From Cryptomeria japonica (Eukaryota; Streptophyta; Pinopsida; Cupressales; Cupressaceae): a DNA stretch of 64,000 nucleotides. This document shows, piece by piece, positions 25,409 to 37,424 of this stretch. The stretch is taken from assembly GCF_030272615.1 (NCBI RefSeq), contig NC_081407.1, positions 380,970,179 through 381,034,178 of the forward strand, in the 5' to 3' direction. The notes beneath the pieces were generated by a model. The model worked only from the letters and a program-made list of their open reading frames with translations, did not search any database and was not told where the DNA came from. Position 1 is the first letter of the stretch; each line of letters opens with the position of its first letter. The position numbers were made by a program, and so were the translations under genes.

Positions 25409-26019
25409 AAGTTGTAAGATGAAAAATTTGCTTTGTCGAGTTGATTTTTTATTTGATGAACTTGGATATGATTTGTGTAGATTTCATTGATGTCAATATG
25501 GGTTGGATTGATTTGTGTTTCCTGCTAGGGATCCTAATATATGTTACAATATGGGTATTTGATTTGATTTCTTGATATGGGTTACGATATAGATTCCCAA
25601 TATGAATTGCTTGATAGTTTAATTTCTGATATGATGCTTGATATGGTGTCTGACATGATGCCTGATATGATGTTCTGGATATTGATATGATTGGATTGGA
25701 TTGATATGTGCTCTTTGAACGTAATTGATTCTTGATATGAGGCTGATCTCGAGGATTGATAGATGGACTTTGATATTAAATTCTTGATGTGATTGATATG
25801 TTCTTGATTGATCAGATAAATTTGTTTTAATAGTTTGATTTGATTGGGGACTGATGGTGGATATGCTTTGATTTGCAAGTTGATTTGGGTGTGTTGCAGT
25901 CTCGGGAGAGATTCCCGAAGACATAGAGATTGATTCCACGCTTATCACATGTGGACAAAGACATTATCGAGAGATGTGGATTATCATCTCTATTGGATAT
26001 GCCCTAGTATACGATTAAC
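25409..26019. other. Low-complexity TGATATG-rich leader before the antisense PMD gene
   Basis: From about 25480 to 25890 the plus strand repeats TTGATATG, TGATATGAT and related words. Minus-strand frames rich in Ile, Ser, Gln and His here are artefacts of the repeat. Confidence 0.7.
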
Positions 26020-27605
26020 TAGGGTATGATGATAGCTTTGGCAGAGAGGTGGCATAGCGACACCAACACCTTCCATCTGGAAACAAGGGAGATGATGGTG
26101 ATGTCTGAGGATATGTATAGGATCTTGTGGATTCGTGTTGTTGGTGACCTTCCATATGAGCATACTAAGGAGGGTGGTACTGAGGCTTTCCGACGGGTAT
26201 TATAGGATGAGTGGATTAGTGGATACGAGATCCAGTGGTAGGAAATAGCAGATAGTTATGCACCATTGCCTTCTATTCTTGCAAGTTTTATTGGAGGTTT
26301 TCTATGTCTTGACCGTAGGTCAAAGGGACTGGTTGTGGGCTGGGGGTTAGTGTTGGAGGATATGGTGACAAAGGGTAGGAGATTTGTTTGGGGTTCATGC
26401 ATGATAGCCCACCTGTACAGGGAGCTCCATCAGGTGGTGTATCGGGGATACACCAATCTATCAGTAGGGGATGCATTGCTACAGGTGTGGGCCTGGGAGC
26501 ACATATTGGTTACGTGGCCACTAGCAGACAAAGACAAACTAGTCGTTCGCCCCTATGTATTTACGTACATAGGTGTTGTTGTCCAACGTAAGCTAGCAAA
26601 CTAGAGTATTGGCACTGAGTATTAGATGATTTGGATATGGTCATCTGGAGGTTGTATCTGGATTGTGAGGCCGGATTCGAGCACACATGAAAGATGCCAT
26701 ATACTTTTTCGTCATGATTTTTTATTAGTTGGATGCCTTTCATCATTGAGAGGTTCTTACATGGCAAGGTATACCAACAATATGGTCGTCAACGAGGTAT
26801 GCCACAGGGAGCTTTCTTATACGCCCGTCACCAGTAGGATGTGTCGGAGTGGGGTCCTACCATCTCTTTTGACATAGTTGTAACAGAGTATATGAGCCTG
26901 GGTGTATAGACGTGGGATTATGTCACTGGGTTTATTGATGTTGGTATGATAGTGGAGTATTCACAATTTTGGATATCCCATGTAGTGCCACGATTGTTCG
27001 ATCCAGCTGAGCCAGTGCCACCCTTCAATGATGAGGAGGAGGATAGACCACAGGGCCATGAAGGGAAGAGATGCAGGGATGATGATGAGGGAGATGATGA
27101 GAAGGAGGTTGCTGGTGATGGTGGTTGTGTTGTTGTAAGAGTTATCCAGGAGACAAGGATGGCAAGTTAGAGGAGGAGATCAAAGATCCTCCCTCCACTA
27201 GTTACATAGACAGGGGAAACAAGTACATCTTCTCAGGCTCCTAGTCAGATTTGTGTGCCCTTGCAGTAGCCGGATGCACAAATTGGGGCATTATAGGTCT
27301 TTGTTCAACGGTTATAGGTATAGGTGGCACAAAAACAAAGCCAAATTGTAGCATAACAGAGACAGATTTCCTAGCTGCAGATAGAGAGGGATACTACACT
27401 AGAGCGATAGGGTCAAGCAAAGGCCTTGGCTGATAGTTTAGATAGAGTAGTAGTAGGAGCCCCTCTTAGAGACACTTTGAGAGAGATCCAGTACTCGGCC
27501 AAAGAGGTCAAGTACTATAGGTGATTATATGAGGATTTGGTCCCTAGAGAGCATAGAGCACCGATCTTTGCAGTTGTGGCTGCAACCAGATCAGGATGAA
27601 GTCAC
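26020..27605 (+). pseudogene. Antisense plant mobile domain (PMD, aminotransferase-like) gene
   Basis: On the plus strand, opposite to gag-pol, frames show ALAERWHSDTNTFHLETREM, YRILWIRVVGDLPYE, FIGGFLCLD, SCMIAHLYRELHQVVYRG and LQVWAWEHILVTWPLAD. Farther on come LDDLDMVIWRLYLDCEA, an acidic DDDEGDDEKE stretch and a Gln-rich tail ending in ADSLDRVVVGAPLRDTLREI and EDLVPREHRAPIFAVVA. This is the plant mobile domain found in MULE and gypsy elements and in host genes of the MAIN type. In-frame stops are mostly TAG (26203, 26239, 26835, 26907, 27207, 27267, 27294, 27315, 27321, 27372, 27408), plus TAA and TGA. A frame change lies near 26600. No catalytic activity is known for the domain. Confidence 0.82.
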
Positions 27606-27629
27606 ACCAGAACTGACAATAGGGGTGTG

Positions 27630-29531
27630 ATAGGGCCATTACAATGAGACCCGCCTTAAAGAGATCCTGGGGCATGAACATCTGGTGGTCATATTGGTGC
27701 TATGAGACCTTCTACATATGGATGTAGCCATGCCTACTTGTACCATTTGTGATATAGATCATTCCTTTTTATGTATCTCATATACAGATATGATATTATT
27801 TGTATACTTGACCTTGATTTGAGATTTATGTGAGATGAGACAATGATTTTTGTTGGTTCCACATGTGATGCTTATTCATGATGATGTGTTTTTTAATATG
27901 ATGATGCTTATGGATGTCATGATTTCTATTTATATGCTTGCAGACGTTTATATGTGATGATTCATGTTCATGAATGCATATGATATTGTGACTTATTTGA
28001 CGATGATCCTACATGGTTCTTTTGATATATGTATGATGATTTTTAGATGTTTTATGTGCATGTCTACAGGATTTTATGGTTATGGATGCAAGTGGTGTTA
28101 ATGCAGTGTGTTCTTTCTATTTGATAAGTGATTTTATGATGATGTGATCTATATGTTTTGAAGGTGATATATCCTTATATGATGAGTTTATGATGATGTA
28201 CAATGTGATGTATTTTCCTATGGATGAATGCTTATATGTTTTTATGTGATGTATGGATGTATGATGATGTTATGATGCAAATACCCTTAATGTTATGGAT
28301 AAATGATACTTATGTACTAATGTGATGATGGACGTGCATTTATGCATATGTGGCTATAATGATAATGGATAAGTGTTGTATGAAGGATAAATGCAATCTA
28401 TATGGTATGTAATGAAATACAATGTTTTTTCAATTAATGTAATGATTAAAATTATATGAAACTAAATGTCAAGATAACGATATGGAATCCATATTAACCA
28501 TGCAAGTGTAAGAATATAACATTGTCATTCCATTGGTCAATTGTCTGTGCTCTTTTTGTCATCACCGAGCTCTTGAAATGTTGTAAGTTAGTACAAACAT
28601 CAATGGTATAATTGAACCATGATGACCTCAGTACAACTTACATGGATTTTGATATTGCAAAATGACACAAGCGTCAAGGTATATGTGAACCAAGATGACC
28701 TGAGTGTTGTTTGCATAAAACAGACAAGAGTCGACCATTGAGTATATACAAATGTGAAATGTCTTCAATGATACGTTTCCAATCATGTCTTGGGAAAAAT
28801 TTGCACAGTACTAATGATCGACTTACAGATAGAAAACAAAGAAAAATATTAGACCCCTTCCTTGCTTCTCTAGTTCTACACATCCTTGAGTTTCTCCAGA
28901 GATATGATAATCCAAAAATTAAGATACAAATAGTCAAATCTTATGCTAAAGTAATCAAACCATGATTCATAATAGATCATCCATTGTGTGTCATTTTGTA
29001 CTGATTAGGAAATTGAGTATGATGATTGGTTTGAAATGTGTTTTTGTTTGTTCCATGTTGTCTTGTGTTTGGATTCGATTGTTTTGATGCTCATCAGTGA
29101 GTTTCATGATCTTTATCTGCGAGATATGTCTATGTTCATGCAGTTGTTGTTTTTTTGAAAACCAAAAGGTGAATTTTGCCCCCAACGAAGCCAAGATTTT
29201 TGCCCTCAGCCCTGGGCACAACTGTTGATATGGATATATACATTGATTACCAAGCCATGGCGATATATTATATGGGTAAATTGTTGTAGACAATGAAGGA
29301 CAATGACTACACTAAGTGTGTCCAAGATTAAACTGCATTAAATAGATGTGTCGATTGATGGCCTAGATGGAAAAGGGTATGATATATGTATTGATAGATA
29401 GAATTCTAATCTATCACAAATAGCATCTGTTGCCAAGTTTTCACTACTTTCTTTTATTACACTTTTTTATTTTTATAATATTTTTGTATTATTCTTGATT
29501 TTTTCTTTTGCTTTTCCATGCATTGGATGAC
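27630..29531. other. Element B 3' region, pol end to the PMD tail
   Basis: Non-coding. 27700-28450 is rich in ATGATG and TATGATG words on the plus strand. At 28605-28720 a diverged segment of about 45 bases (gaaccatgatgacctcagta) is repeated about 70 bases on. Two GGGGCAAAA-like words lie near 29172-29205 on the minus strand. Confidence 0.55.
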
Positions 29532-30840
29532 TCAAGTGTAAAACTTATTGAGATGAATTTTGTTGATAGGTTCATCAAATATGTCTCCTTCTGATGTACA
29601 TAACTGATATGCCCCTGATCCATAGGCTGATATGATGACAAAAGGACCCAACCAGTTTGGTTCAAACTTGCCTTTCTTTTCTCGATCCTATTGATTGTGG
29701 GGATTTTCCTTCAATGCTAAGTCACCAATTTGAAATGCCCTTGGTTTTACTCTATGGTTGTAGCTCCTACACATGCATTATTGGTATGCTTTGAAGTGAT
29801 TAAAATCATGTTGATGGCATTCATCCAGCAACTCTAATTCTTGCAGTCAGTTTACTCTGTACTCCTCATCCGGAATGAGTCCTTTCAGTGATAAGTGATG
29901 GATTTTCAACCTCATTGGGTAAAATGGCCTATGATCCATATACTAGTGAGTATGGTGTGGCTCATGTAGGTGTGTGGATGCTGGTTTGGTATGCCCATAA
30001 GGCGGGATTCAACTGAATATGCCAATCATGACCAACATCATTCAGTGCTTTCTTTAGGATTTTCATAATAGTATTGTTTGAAGCCTTTGTTTGGCCATTC
30101 CCCTTACGATAATAAGGTATGGAGAAGTGATGCTAGATACAAAATTTGTCACAAACTTCTTGTACATCTTGATTTTTGAAGGGTCCACCATTATCAGTGA
30201 TAATGGAGTTGGGGATGCAATACCGACAAATAAGATACTTTAGAATGAAGAAAGATATTTGCTTGTCGATAACAGTAGTTAATGGAACAACCTCAATCTA
30301 TTTTGTCAAATACTCAGCCATTGGATGAGGAGGGATGAATCTTACCCATGAGGTCAAGTCCCCACTAACAAAAGGCCATGATGTAGTGAATGGTTGCAGC
30401 TCCTGTGTCGATGCAAGTTTTCAGGCATTTTCTAGCAAATTTGTAGGATTATTTTTTCATGGTTGGCCAATAATACCCCATCCTTAGAATTCTCTTGGCT
30501 AGAGTAGGACCACTTTAATGTGTTCCACAAATACCTTCATGAAGTTCTTGTAAGGTATTTTTTAGATTCGTTATGATCGAGACACCGAAAGAGAGTATCA
30601 TCAAGACCTCGTCTAAAAAGTGTATTGTTAGTTAGGGTGTAACGAGCTGCTTGATGTATAAAGTTGCATTCTTGGTTTCTAGACAAATATGGTGGAAGGG
30701 TAGTATCTTTTAGGTATGAGTAGATCTTTCCATAGAGTGGTGAGTCAAAATCGACTAGGTGGAATATGACCTGGGATTCAGGATTATCGTGGGCAGGGAA
30801 AAATAATTTATCCACCAAGAACTCATAATAACTCTATCTT
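29532..30840 (-). pseudogene. Element B integrase
   Basis: In order on the minus strand: a pre-integrase part (DTTLPPYLSRNQECNFIHQA), a zinc-binding HHCC pattern (LHEGICGTH then RKCLKTC), the catalytic core (GLDLMGKI, SIITDNGGPF, and GNGQTKASNN where the family has catalytic Glu at the Lys), and the C-terminal GPFVIISAYGSGAYQL and INKIHLNKFYT before a TGA at 29532-29534. In-frame TAA and TAG codons interrupt it. Confidence 0.85.
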
Positions 30841-30949
30841 TCTGGTATTTGTGGGAGTGATGCAATAGTTGCCATGGCATCTACAACTTTGTTATCCAGC
30901 CTGGGGGTTTGTTTGAATTTGATATCCACAAAGTATTTCTTGAAGTCGT

Positions 30950-31283
30950 CCACCATTATTTTATATGGCATCAGCTTGTCATCCTTTGTTTGATAGCCAT
31001 CATTGACCTTATTGATGACTAATTGAGAGTCACCAAAGACTTATAATTATGTGATCTTCCATTCTACTACTACTTTGATTCCTGTTATCAAGGATTTGTA
31101 TTCAACTATGTTGTTTGTGCAAGGGAACATTAACCTGTAATATCTTGGGATGATGTGTCCTTGTGGAGTGACGAATAGGATGTCGACACCTGAACCATGT
31201 TGTGTGTATGATCCATCAAAGTATAAAACCCATGGTTGTGTTGTGACTATGAGAACATTTGTGTTAGTAAATTCAACATGCAT
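30950..31283 (-). pseudogene. Element B second RNase H
   Basis: WVLYFDGSYTQHGSGVDILF and RLMFPCTNNIVEYKSLITG match the additional RNase H located after the RT-linked one. This dual arrangement is a hallmark of Tat-lineage elements. Expected DGS and E residues are visible. The frame stops at 31047. Confidence 0.78.
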
Positions 31284-31316
31284 TGGATGATTGTCTTGTA
31301 ATGAGGCTTCTGCTAA

Positions 31317-31938
31317 CTAATCTTCTATAGCTTGACCTTTGATTGCTCTTTTGTTTGTATAGTGAATGTCAAACTCACTCAAGATCATCACCCATTTATC
31401 TAGTCTTCCTATTAAAGAAGCTTTGTTGAGTAGATACTTTAATGGGTCTATTTTTGCTATTAGCTTGATTGTGGGAGCTATCATATAGTGTTGAAACTTT
31501 TGGGAAGCGAACACCACAACTAAACAAGTTTTTTCAATGAAGGTATAGTTGAGCTCATATCCATTCAATGTTCTGTTGATGTACTAAATTGCTCTTTCTT
31601 TTCCTGTTGAATCTTCGTGTGCTAATAAAGCTCCTAAAGATACCTCCATGACTGATATGTAGAGAAGTAGAGGTATGTATGCGATCTACGGCACCAATAT
31701 GGGGGGATTCATTGGGTACTGCTTTAATTGATGGAATGATTTTGCACATTTGTCTTCCCATCTGAAAGGAACATTCTTGTGGAGTAGGTGAGTGAAAGGG
31801 AGGCACTTGTCAGCTAGTTGAGCAATGAATCTTCTGATGGATTGTAGTTGTCCCTGTAGAGATCTTAGCTGACTGATATTTTTAGGAGGTGGCATCTTCA
31901 TGATTGCTTGTTATTTTGCATGATCTACCTCAATGCCT
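31317..31938 (-). pseudogene. Element B RT-linked RNase H region
   Basis: Overlapping minus frames show MPPPKNISQLRSLQGQLQSI, LHKNVPFRWEDKCAKSFHQL, EKTCLVVVFASQKFQHYM and DKWVMILSEFDIHY before KGQAIED. This is the connection and RNase H-like part that follows RT in gypsy elements. A frameshift near 31555-31700 splits it. Confidence 0.82.
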
Positions 31939-32780
31939 TTATTTGATACTATGTATCCCAATAGTTTTTCGGATGTTACATCGAAGAAACTTTTTTGGGT
32001 TCAGTTGCACATTAAATTGTTCTAGCCTTTGAAAGATTTTGTCAAGAATCTCCAGATGTCCTTCTCTTGTGAATGATTTAGCTAATAGTTCATCTACATA
32101 GTCTTCCATGAATGTGTGCATCATATCATCAAAGATTGTGGTCATAGCTCTTTGATAGGTTGCTCTTGCATTCTTTAAACCAAAACACATGTCATTCCAG
32201 CAGTAGGTACCCCATGAACATGTAAATGTTGTTTTATTTTGGTCTTCTAGGGCTATTTTTATTTGATTATAGCCTAATAAACCATCCATAAGTGATAACA
32301 TGGCATGTCCAGCTGTTAAATCTATAATTATATTGATGTTGGGTAAAAGAAAATTATCCTTAGGGAAAGCCTTATTCAGATCTCTAACGTCAGTGCATAT
32401 CCTAATACTTTTGTCTGGTTTTGAAATAGGTACTATGTTAGAGATCCACTCGGCATAGTCGACTGGTTGGATGAAACCGACATCCAGCAGTTTCTTTAGT
32501 TCTTCTTTGACTAGCAATGCCACATGTGGATTCATTTTTCTCATCTTTTGTTTGACAGGTTTGGCTCCTGGAGCTATGGATAAATGGTGCATGATCAAGT
32601 TTGGATCTATCCCTGGCATATTTGCATACGACCAGGCAAAGTTGATTTGTTTTTCTTTGAAAAAATTTGTGAAACTTGGTTTCTCTTTATCTGTTAAGGA
32701 TGTCGTCAGATGCAATGTCTTTGCTATCTTTGTTGTGTTGATGTTTATTGATTGTGTTGGCTCAATAAATTTTGGTGATC
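31939..32780 (-). pseudogene. Element B reverse transcriptase
   Basis: A long minus-strand frame shows the gypsy RT series MPGIDPNLIMHHLSI, KPVKQKMRKMNP, EWISNIVPISKPDKSIRIC, LSLMDGLLGYNQIKI, CFGLKNARATYQRAM and EDYVDELLAKS. The catalytic YVDD motif reads YVDE. The domain is otherwise of usual length and nearly unbroken. It makes cDNA from the element RNA. Confidence 0.9.
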
Positions 32781-33560
32781 TCTCCTGATAGTGCTTAGGA
32801 AGAGTATCAATTCTTTCATCCGTCAGTGCCTCAAAGAGGTTTTCATGACTAGATATGTCCTTTCTTTTTACTTTTTTCGTTATCTAATACTATCACTAGA
32901 TGGTTTTCACCATTAGATCTTTTTTGTGTTTTATTTGTTTTGCGACTTAAAGACTTGGCACTCCGCTGGTTGAAGATATCGTCATGAGTTTCACTGGTGG
33001 ATCATGTTTTAGGGTTCACTGGGCAGAGGTAATGGAAAATAGTGTCATCATCTAGAAAGATAGGTATATTGAGTTGTTCAGGTTGTTCCTAGTCTATGAG
33101 TTCAGGATATAAGAGGGGTAAGGAATTGTTAGGTGGATTAAGGTCTAATTCTATAAGGGTCATGATACAGACATTGTTAAAGTTATCAACAAGATCAAGG
33201 CCTATGATGGTGCTCTCCTCAGGATTGTCCATCTCGTATTGGATCTGCTCGTTCTCACTAGCATCATAGATATGTTGTGGTCCAAATTTAAATGATCAAG
33301 ACCCTCAACCTTATCCTTTGCAAAGTATGGGCGTATAGGTATGAACCACGTCTATATCAATGTTCAATTACATCAGAATAAGTATCCCACTCCCATTCAT
33401 TTGAGTCTATGTCAGACTTGTCCTGTAGTTTATGGAATTACTCATAGAAATTTTGAGTTATTGTTGCTTTCCTGATGGCAAATTGTTTTTGTCATTGTGT
33501 ACATTCCTCATTTTATCACTTTTGGATTACTTTTTCTGCCTCTTGTTGTTGTGCTATTTC

Positions 33561-33821
33561 CTATTTCTTTTGTTGTCGCCATGTGGATTCTTGTTGTTGA
33601 TTATGTTGCCATGTGGACTTTTGTTGTTGATTTTGTTGATCAAGTTGATGTTGATGTTGTCCATATCCTAGTCCAGATTTTCCTTGGAAAATTGTGAGTA
33701 TGGTTGAATTGGTTCTATGATACCCTCTTGTTGTTTGCCGATAGGACCTTTTCTCGCATATCCCATACTTTGCATGATTCTCATTGCCATATTGCTCTAT
33801 TGGGATTATGACACTTAACAT
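33561..33821 (-). pseudogene. Element B G-patch-like linker between protease and RT
   Basis: Two overlapping minus frames together give MGYARKGPIGKQQEGIIEPI and then GKSGLGYGQ. This glycine-spaced pattern resembles the G-patch-like linker found in some plant gypsy polyproteins, with a frame change between the halves. A Gln-rich stretch (QQNQQQKS) follows. The assignment is by motif only. Confidence 0.5.
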
Positions 33822-34243
33822 TGTTGCTCGTGTGTCTATCTCATCCTTTTATAACTAGTTCAAGACATCTTTGTGTTTTGTTTCATTTGCTAATGTTCCT
33901 GCTTGGATAAACATAACATCAAAGAGTTTGATGGGTTGTGAATATTTTTGCTTGGATGTTGATGGTTGGCCATGAGACCTTGGTGAAGGTGAAATTGGAA
34001 ATTTTGGTAGACATAAGGATGGTTCAAAAGAGTATTCTCCCATGCCTTTGTCCTTTAACTTCAATTTTTTCTCAAAATCTATGGATAGAGAGTTGAGTTG
34101 GTCTTTACTATTTGATGATGTGGAAGCGAGAGCTTCCCTGTTGTGTGGTAAGAGAACATTTTGTGTTGCTTTGAGATTATTGCAATACTAAAAAGGATTA
34201 GTGTCTGCTAAGATGGAAATCTCTTGTCCATCGTATGATAATT

Positions 34244-34800
34244 TTAGGCATTGGTGGTATGTAGATGGTACTGCCTGCATTTCATGAATCCACAGACAAC
34301 CCATATTATGTTGTAAGTCAAGTCTATGTCCAAGACTTCACATAGAGTGTCCCTTTGAACGGGTCCTACTTGAATGGGTAATACCATGAGCCCTTTAGAT
34401 GATCTTTCTTTGTCATCATATGCTTTTATTGTTATCTTTTTCCTGGGATCAATGGTTATTTTTGAGAAACCCAATGCACAGATAAGTTTTATAGTACAAA
34501 TATTTAGACCGGCTCCTCCAGCTATTAGTACATGTTTAACTCGATGTTTATAGACCTGGACTTCAATATAGACTGGAGTATTATGTGGATGACTCAAAGA
34601 GACGTTATCATATTTTAAAAATAATAGATTATGAGGCATGGTTAAATGCCCCACCATGGCTTGGAATTGATCAATATCTAGGTTATTTGGAACTGTAGTG
34701 TCAACAAGAGCTCTTTCTAGAATATCCTTGTGTGCTAATGAGATTTTGAGAAGCTCTAATATTCATATGTGGGCTAGTTTTTTCTGCAATTGATTTACCA
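34244..34800 (-). pseudogene. Element B aspartic protease
   Basis: The minus strand encodes a retropepsin region with YIEVQVYKHRVKHVLIAGGAG, LNICTIKLICALGF and LPIQVGPVQRDTLCEVLDID. Plant gypsy proteases of this type have LIDGGAG; here the catalytic Asp is Ala (codon GCT at about 34518-34520). The fold region is otherwise well kept. It would lie between gag and RT in the polyprotein. Confidence 0.8.
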
Positions 34801-34807
34801 AGTTGTA

Positions 34808-35539
34808 TTACTTTTTCAGAGGAGAGGATGCTTTGGAAGTGCTTCCTTTAAAAACATACTTAGATTGGGCCCATGTAGTCACATTTACCGGGACTTGCTC
34901 TTGCCTATCCTTGATTTTAATGACATTGATTTGGTTGTTACATGTTGAGATGTGATTGATGACGTTGTTGTACACATGATTTATACGGCCTCCCTTGTTG
35001 TTGGAGGATGATGATTCTCCTTTGTCATAATTAGGAAGTGGATTCTTGAATGCTTCATGCTCATCATTGGTTTTATTTCCATCTACTGTTATATTGCCTT
35101 TGTCTAGTAAATCTTGAACCAAGTTATTCAATCTTAGGCAATCATTTGTTTGATGACATTTGCTTCGATGATACTCACAATGATGTGTGTCATTCCACCA
35201 TGGTGGTTTGACTTGTGGTTCAAAATCTCTCGTATTCAATAATGTGATGAGTTTGCTTGACAAATTTTCCTTGAATGTTGATTCAAGTGATTGCCCTGAA
35301 GGTGTAAATTTCCTCCGATATGGTACAGGGGATGGTTTTGGTTTGATATTTTTTGAATTGTTGACTGGTGTAGTTTCCGATAAGTTCAATATTGGTTATT
35401 TGGGTTTTACATTATGAATGTCGACTACACCATCATTGACTATGTTCTTGTTTCTCGTCTAGAATTTGGATTTGTTAGCGTTGTTATTGTTATTGTTATT
35501 GTTATTGTTATTGTTATTGTTATTGTTATTGTTCTTGTT

Positions 35540-35636
<97 letters not shown>

Positions 35637-36629
35637 GAAATATTGGTACCTTCTTTAGATAATTTCAAGGTTCCCCTTTTGATCAAGGTTTCTTCTATTT
35701 TGGTACCATTAACGATCAATTTTTGAAACTAGGTGGACATTGCAATTGGAGTTGATAACTCATTTCGCTACCAAGATTGTCCATAAATATCTCCATCCTT
35801 TCCATTTCAGGTACCATGCGAGGGTATCTAGAAATCAATCATATCCATCTTTGAAGGAATTTCATGAATGGTTCATTGTTTTTCTATTTGGTATTGCAAA
35901 GATCAAGCATGGTTATCTCATGTTGGATATTGTAAGAGTATTGTGATACAAATTTGTTTACCGACTCTTCAAATGATTTTAGGGTTAGTGCGAGTTTTGA
36001 GAGCCATTCCATAGTTTGTCCCCCTAGACTTCATGGAAACAATATCATCATATAAGTGTCATTATGTGTGAATTCTAAACTCATGGCGCAAAAATCCCTT
36101 ACATGATCTTGGGGGTTAGTTACGCCATTATACTTGTCATATTTGGGAATGTCGCAATTGGGTGGAAATGGTATCATGTTCAAACTTCTATCGAAAGGTT
36201 AGTGGCATATATTGTCCAAAAAATATCTTTTTTGTTGTACCTTGTTGCATGTCTTGCATCTGTTGTTGAAGATCTTGGATTTGTTGTGTCAATGTGTTCA
36301 AGGGCTAGTCATCATCTTGGTTATTATGGTGATGCCTTCTTGGCTCTTCTCTTGTCTCGTGATGTGTTCTTGGTTATTCATTATTGTCATGGTCATTGGT
36401 ATCATAGTTGTATACTCTTGGCTCTTCTTGTGTTTCCTGATTCAGTTGGTCCATATCAAAATAGACAAGGACCTTAATGCCTTTGCTTGTTAGCATGAGA
36501 AAGTATTTTTGCTTGTCAGACTCTATAAGTTTTTTGGAAACCAGGGTTTTCTTGAGCCGCTTGAATGAGTTCCTCAGTTACTTCATCTTCACTATCAGAA
36601 AATAAGGGGTTTGTTATCCTAGATCCCAT
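34808..36629 (-). pseudogene. Element B gag
   Basis: A likely start ATG lies at 36629 (MGSRITNPLFSDSEDEVTEE). The retrotransposon gag core lies at about 36190-35820, with IPKYDKYNGVTNPQDHVRDF, GGQTMEWLSKL and NKFVSQYSYNIQHE. An Asn-rich segment from an (AAC)n/(AAT) microsatellite follows at 35480-35636. The C-terminal part carries CEYHRSKCHQTNDCLRLNNL, characteristic of plant gypsy gag. In-frame stops include TGA, TAG and TAA, and frames differ between blocks, so it is not functional. Confidence 0.85.
35480..35636. repeat. (TTGTTA)n then (TTG)n microsatellite inside gag
   Basis: Several TTGTTA units are followed by an almost pure (TTG) run of roughly 30 units. In the gag frame this encodes polyasparagine. 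Long Val, Leu or Asn frames called on either strand are repeat artefacts. Confidence 0.93.
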
Positions 36630-37424
36630 GATCAATTGTGATTGTAGTTCTTGTTCTCTACATTTTTTAGCGCAAGTTACAACTAGCATGTGAATTAGCT
36701 ATGTATAACTTGCTTCAATAAGTGATTGGATCCTCGGGTAGATAAGCCAAATTTATATTTCCTCCTTTGTTGACATGTTGTTATAGTGTCAATCTTTGTG
36801 AGAAAGCATGTGTTTTCAAGGATTTCTCGTCAAACTAAGTCCCACGACCGCATGAGTAAGTCTGAAATTGGTATAGGAATGTCTGATGTTTTAGAAAAAG
36901 TTTGCGGTTTATGTAAAGAAACTTTCTTCTATTTAAGATTGTCTCTTTACTAGACCTCTTTCTCTTCAAATTAGTTTTCTAACGAAGATTATTCTTCTTT
37001 AAGTGTTGAGCGGTGGCCATACAAGTGATCAAAGTTTCCTGTTTTGGATAGGTTGGTTTGAGAATAAATACTTTATTTTGATATCCAAGCTTACTAAGTC
37101 AAATAGAGGATTTTGATATCCCCCTTTTGATATGACTAAGCATGTCAAAGGATGTGATGAAGTTTCTGGATGAAGGATGAAATATCTTGATTTAGAAACT
37201 AAATTGTTTTGACCAACTTGGATAATCTAGCTAAGTATTTGATGTTGGTTTTGATTGAACTTTGAAACTAAGATCACTAGTTGATATCCTCTAATTTTTC
37301 TTGAAGAAAACATGTCTGTGATACTTGGATCTGAGAGAAGAGCTAAAAGGATATCTAAAAAGGATGTCAATTTTTTGAAAAAGTAGATAACTTGCTCTTT
37401 GTTTGAGACCAATTTTCAGACTAT

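Noticed and set aside
28711-29293. Short frames on both strands after pol in element B
   Set aside because: No motif or conservation; the region is low-complexity 3' sequence.
35414-35726. Poly-Val, poly-Leu and poly-Asn frames
   Set aside because: By-products of the (TTG)n tract. Only the Asn reading belongs to decayed gag.
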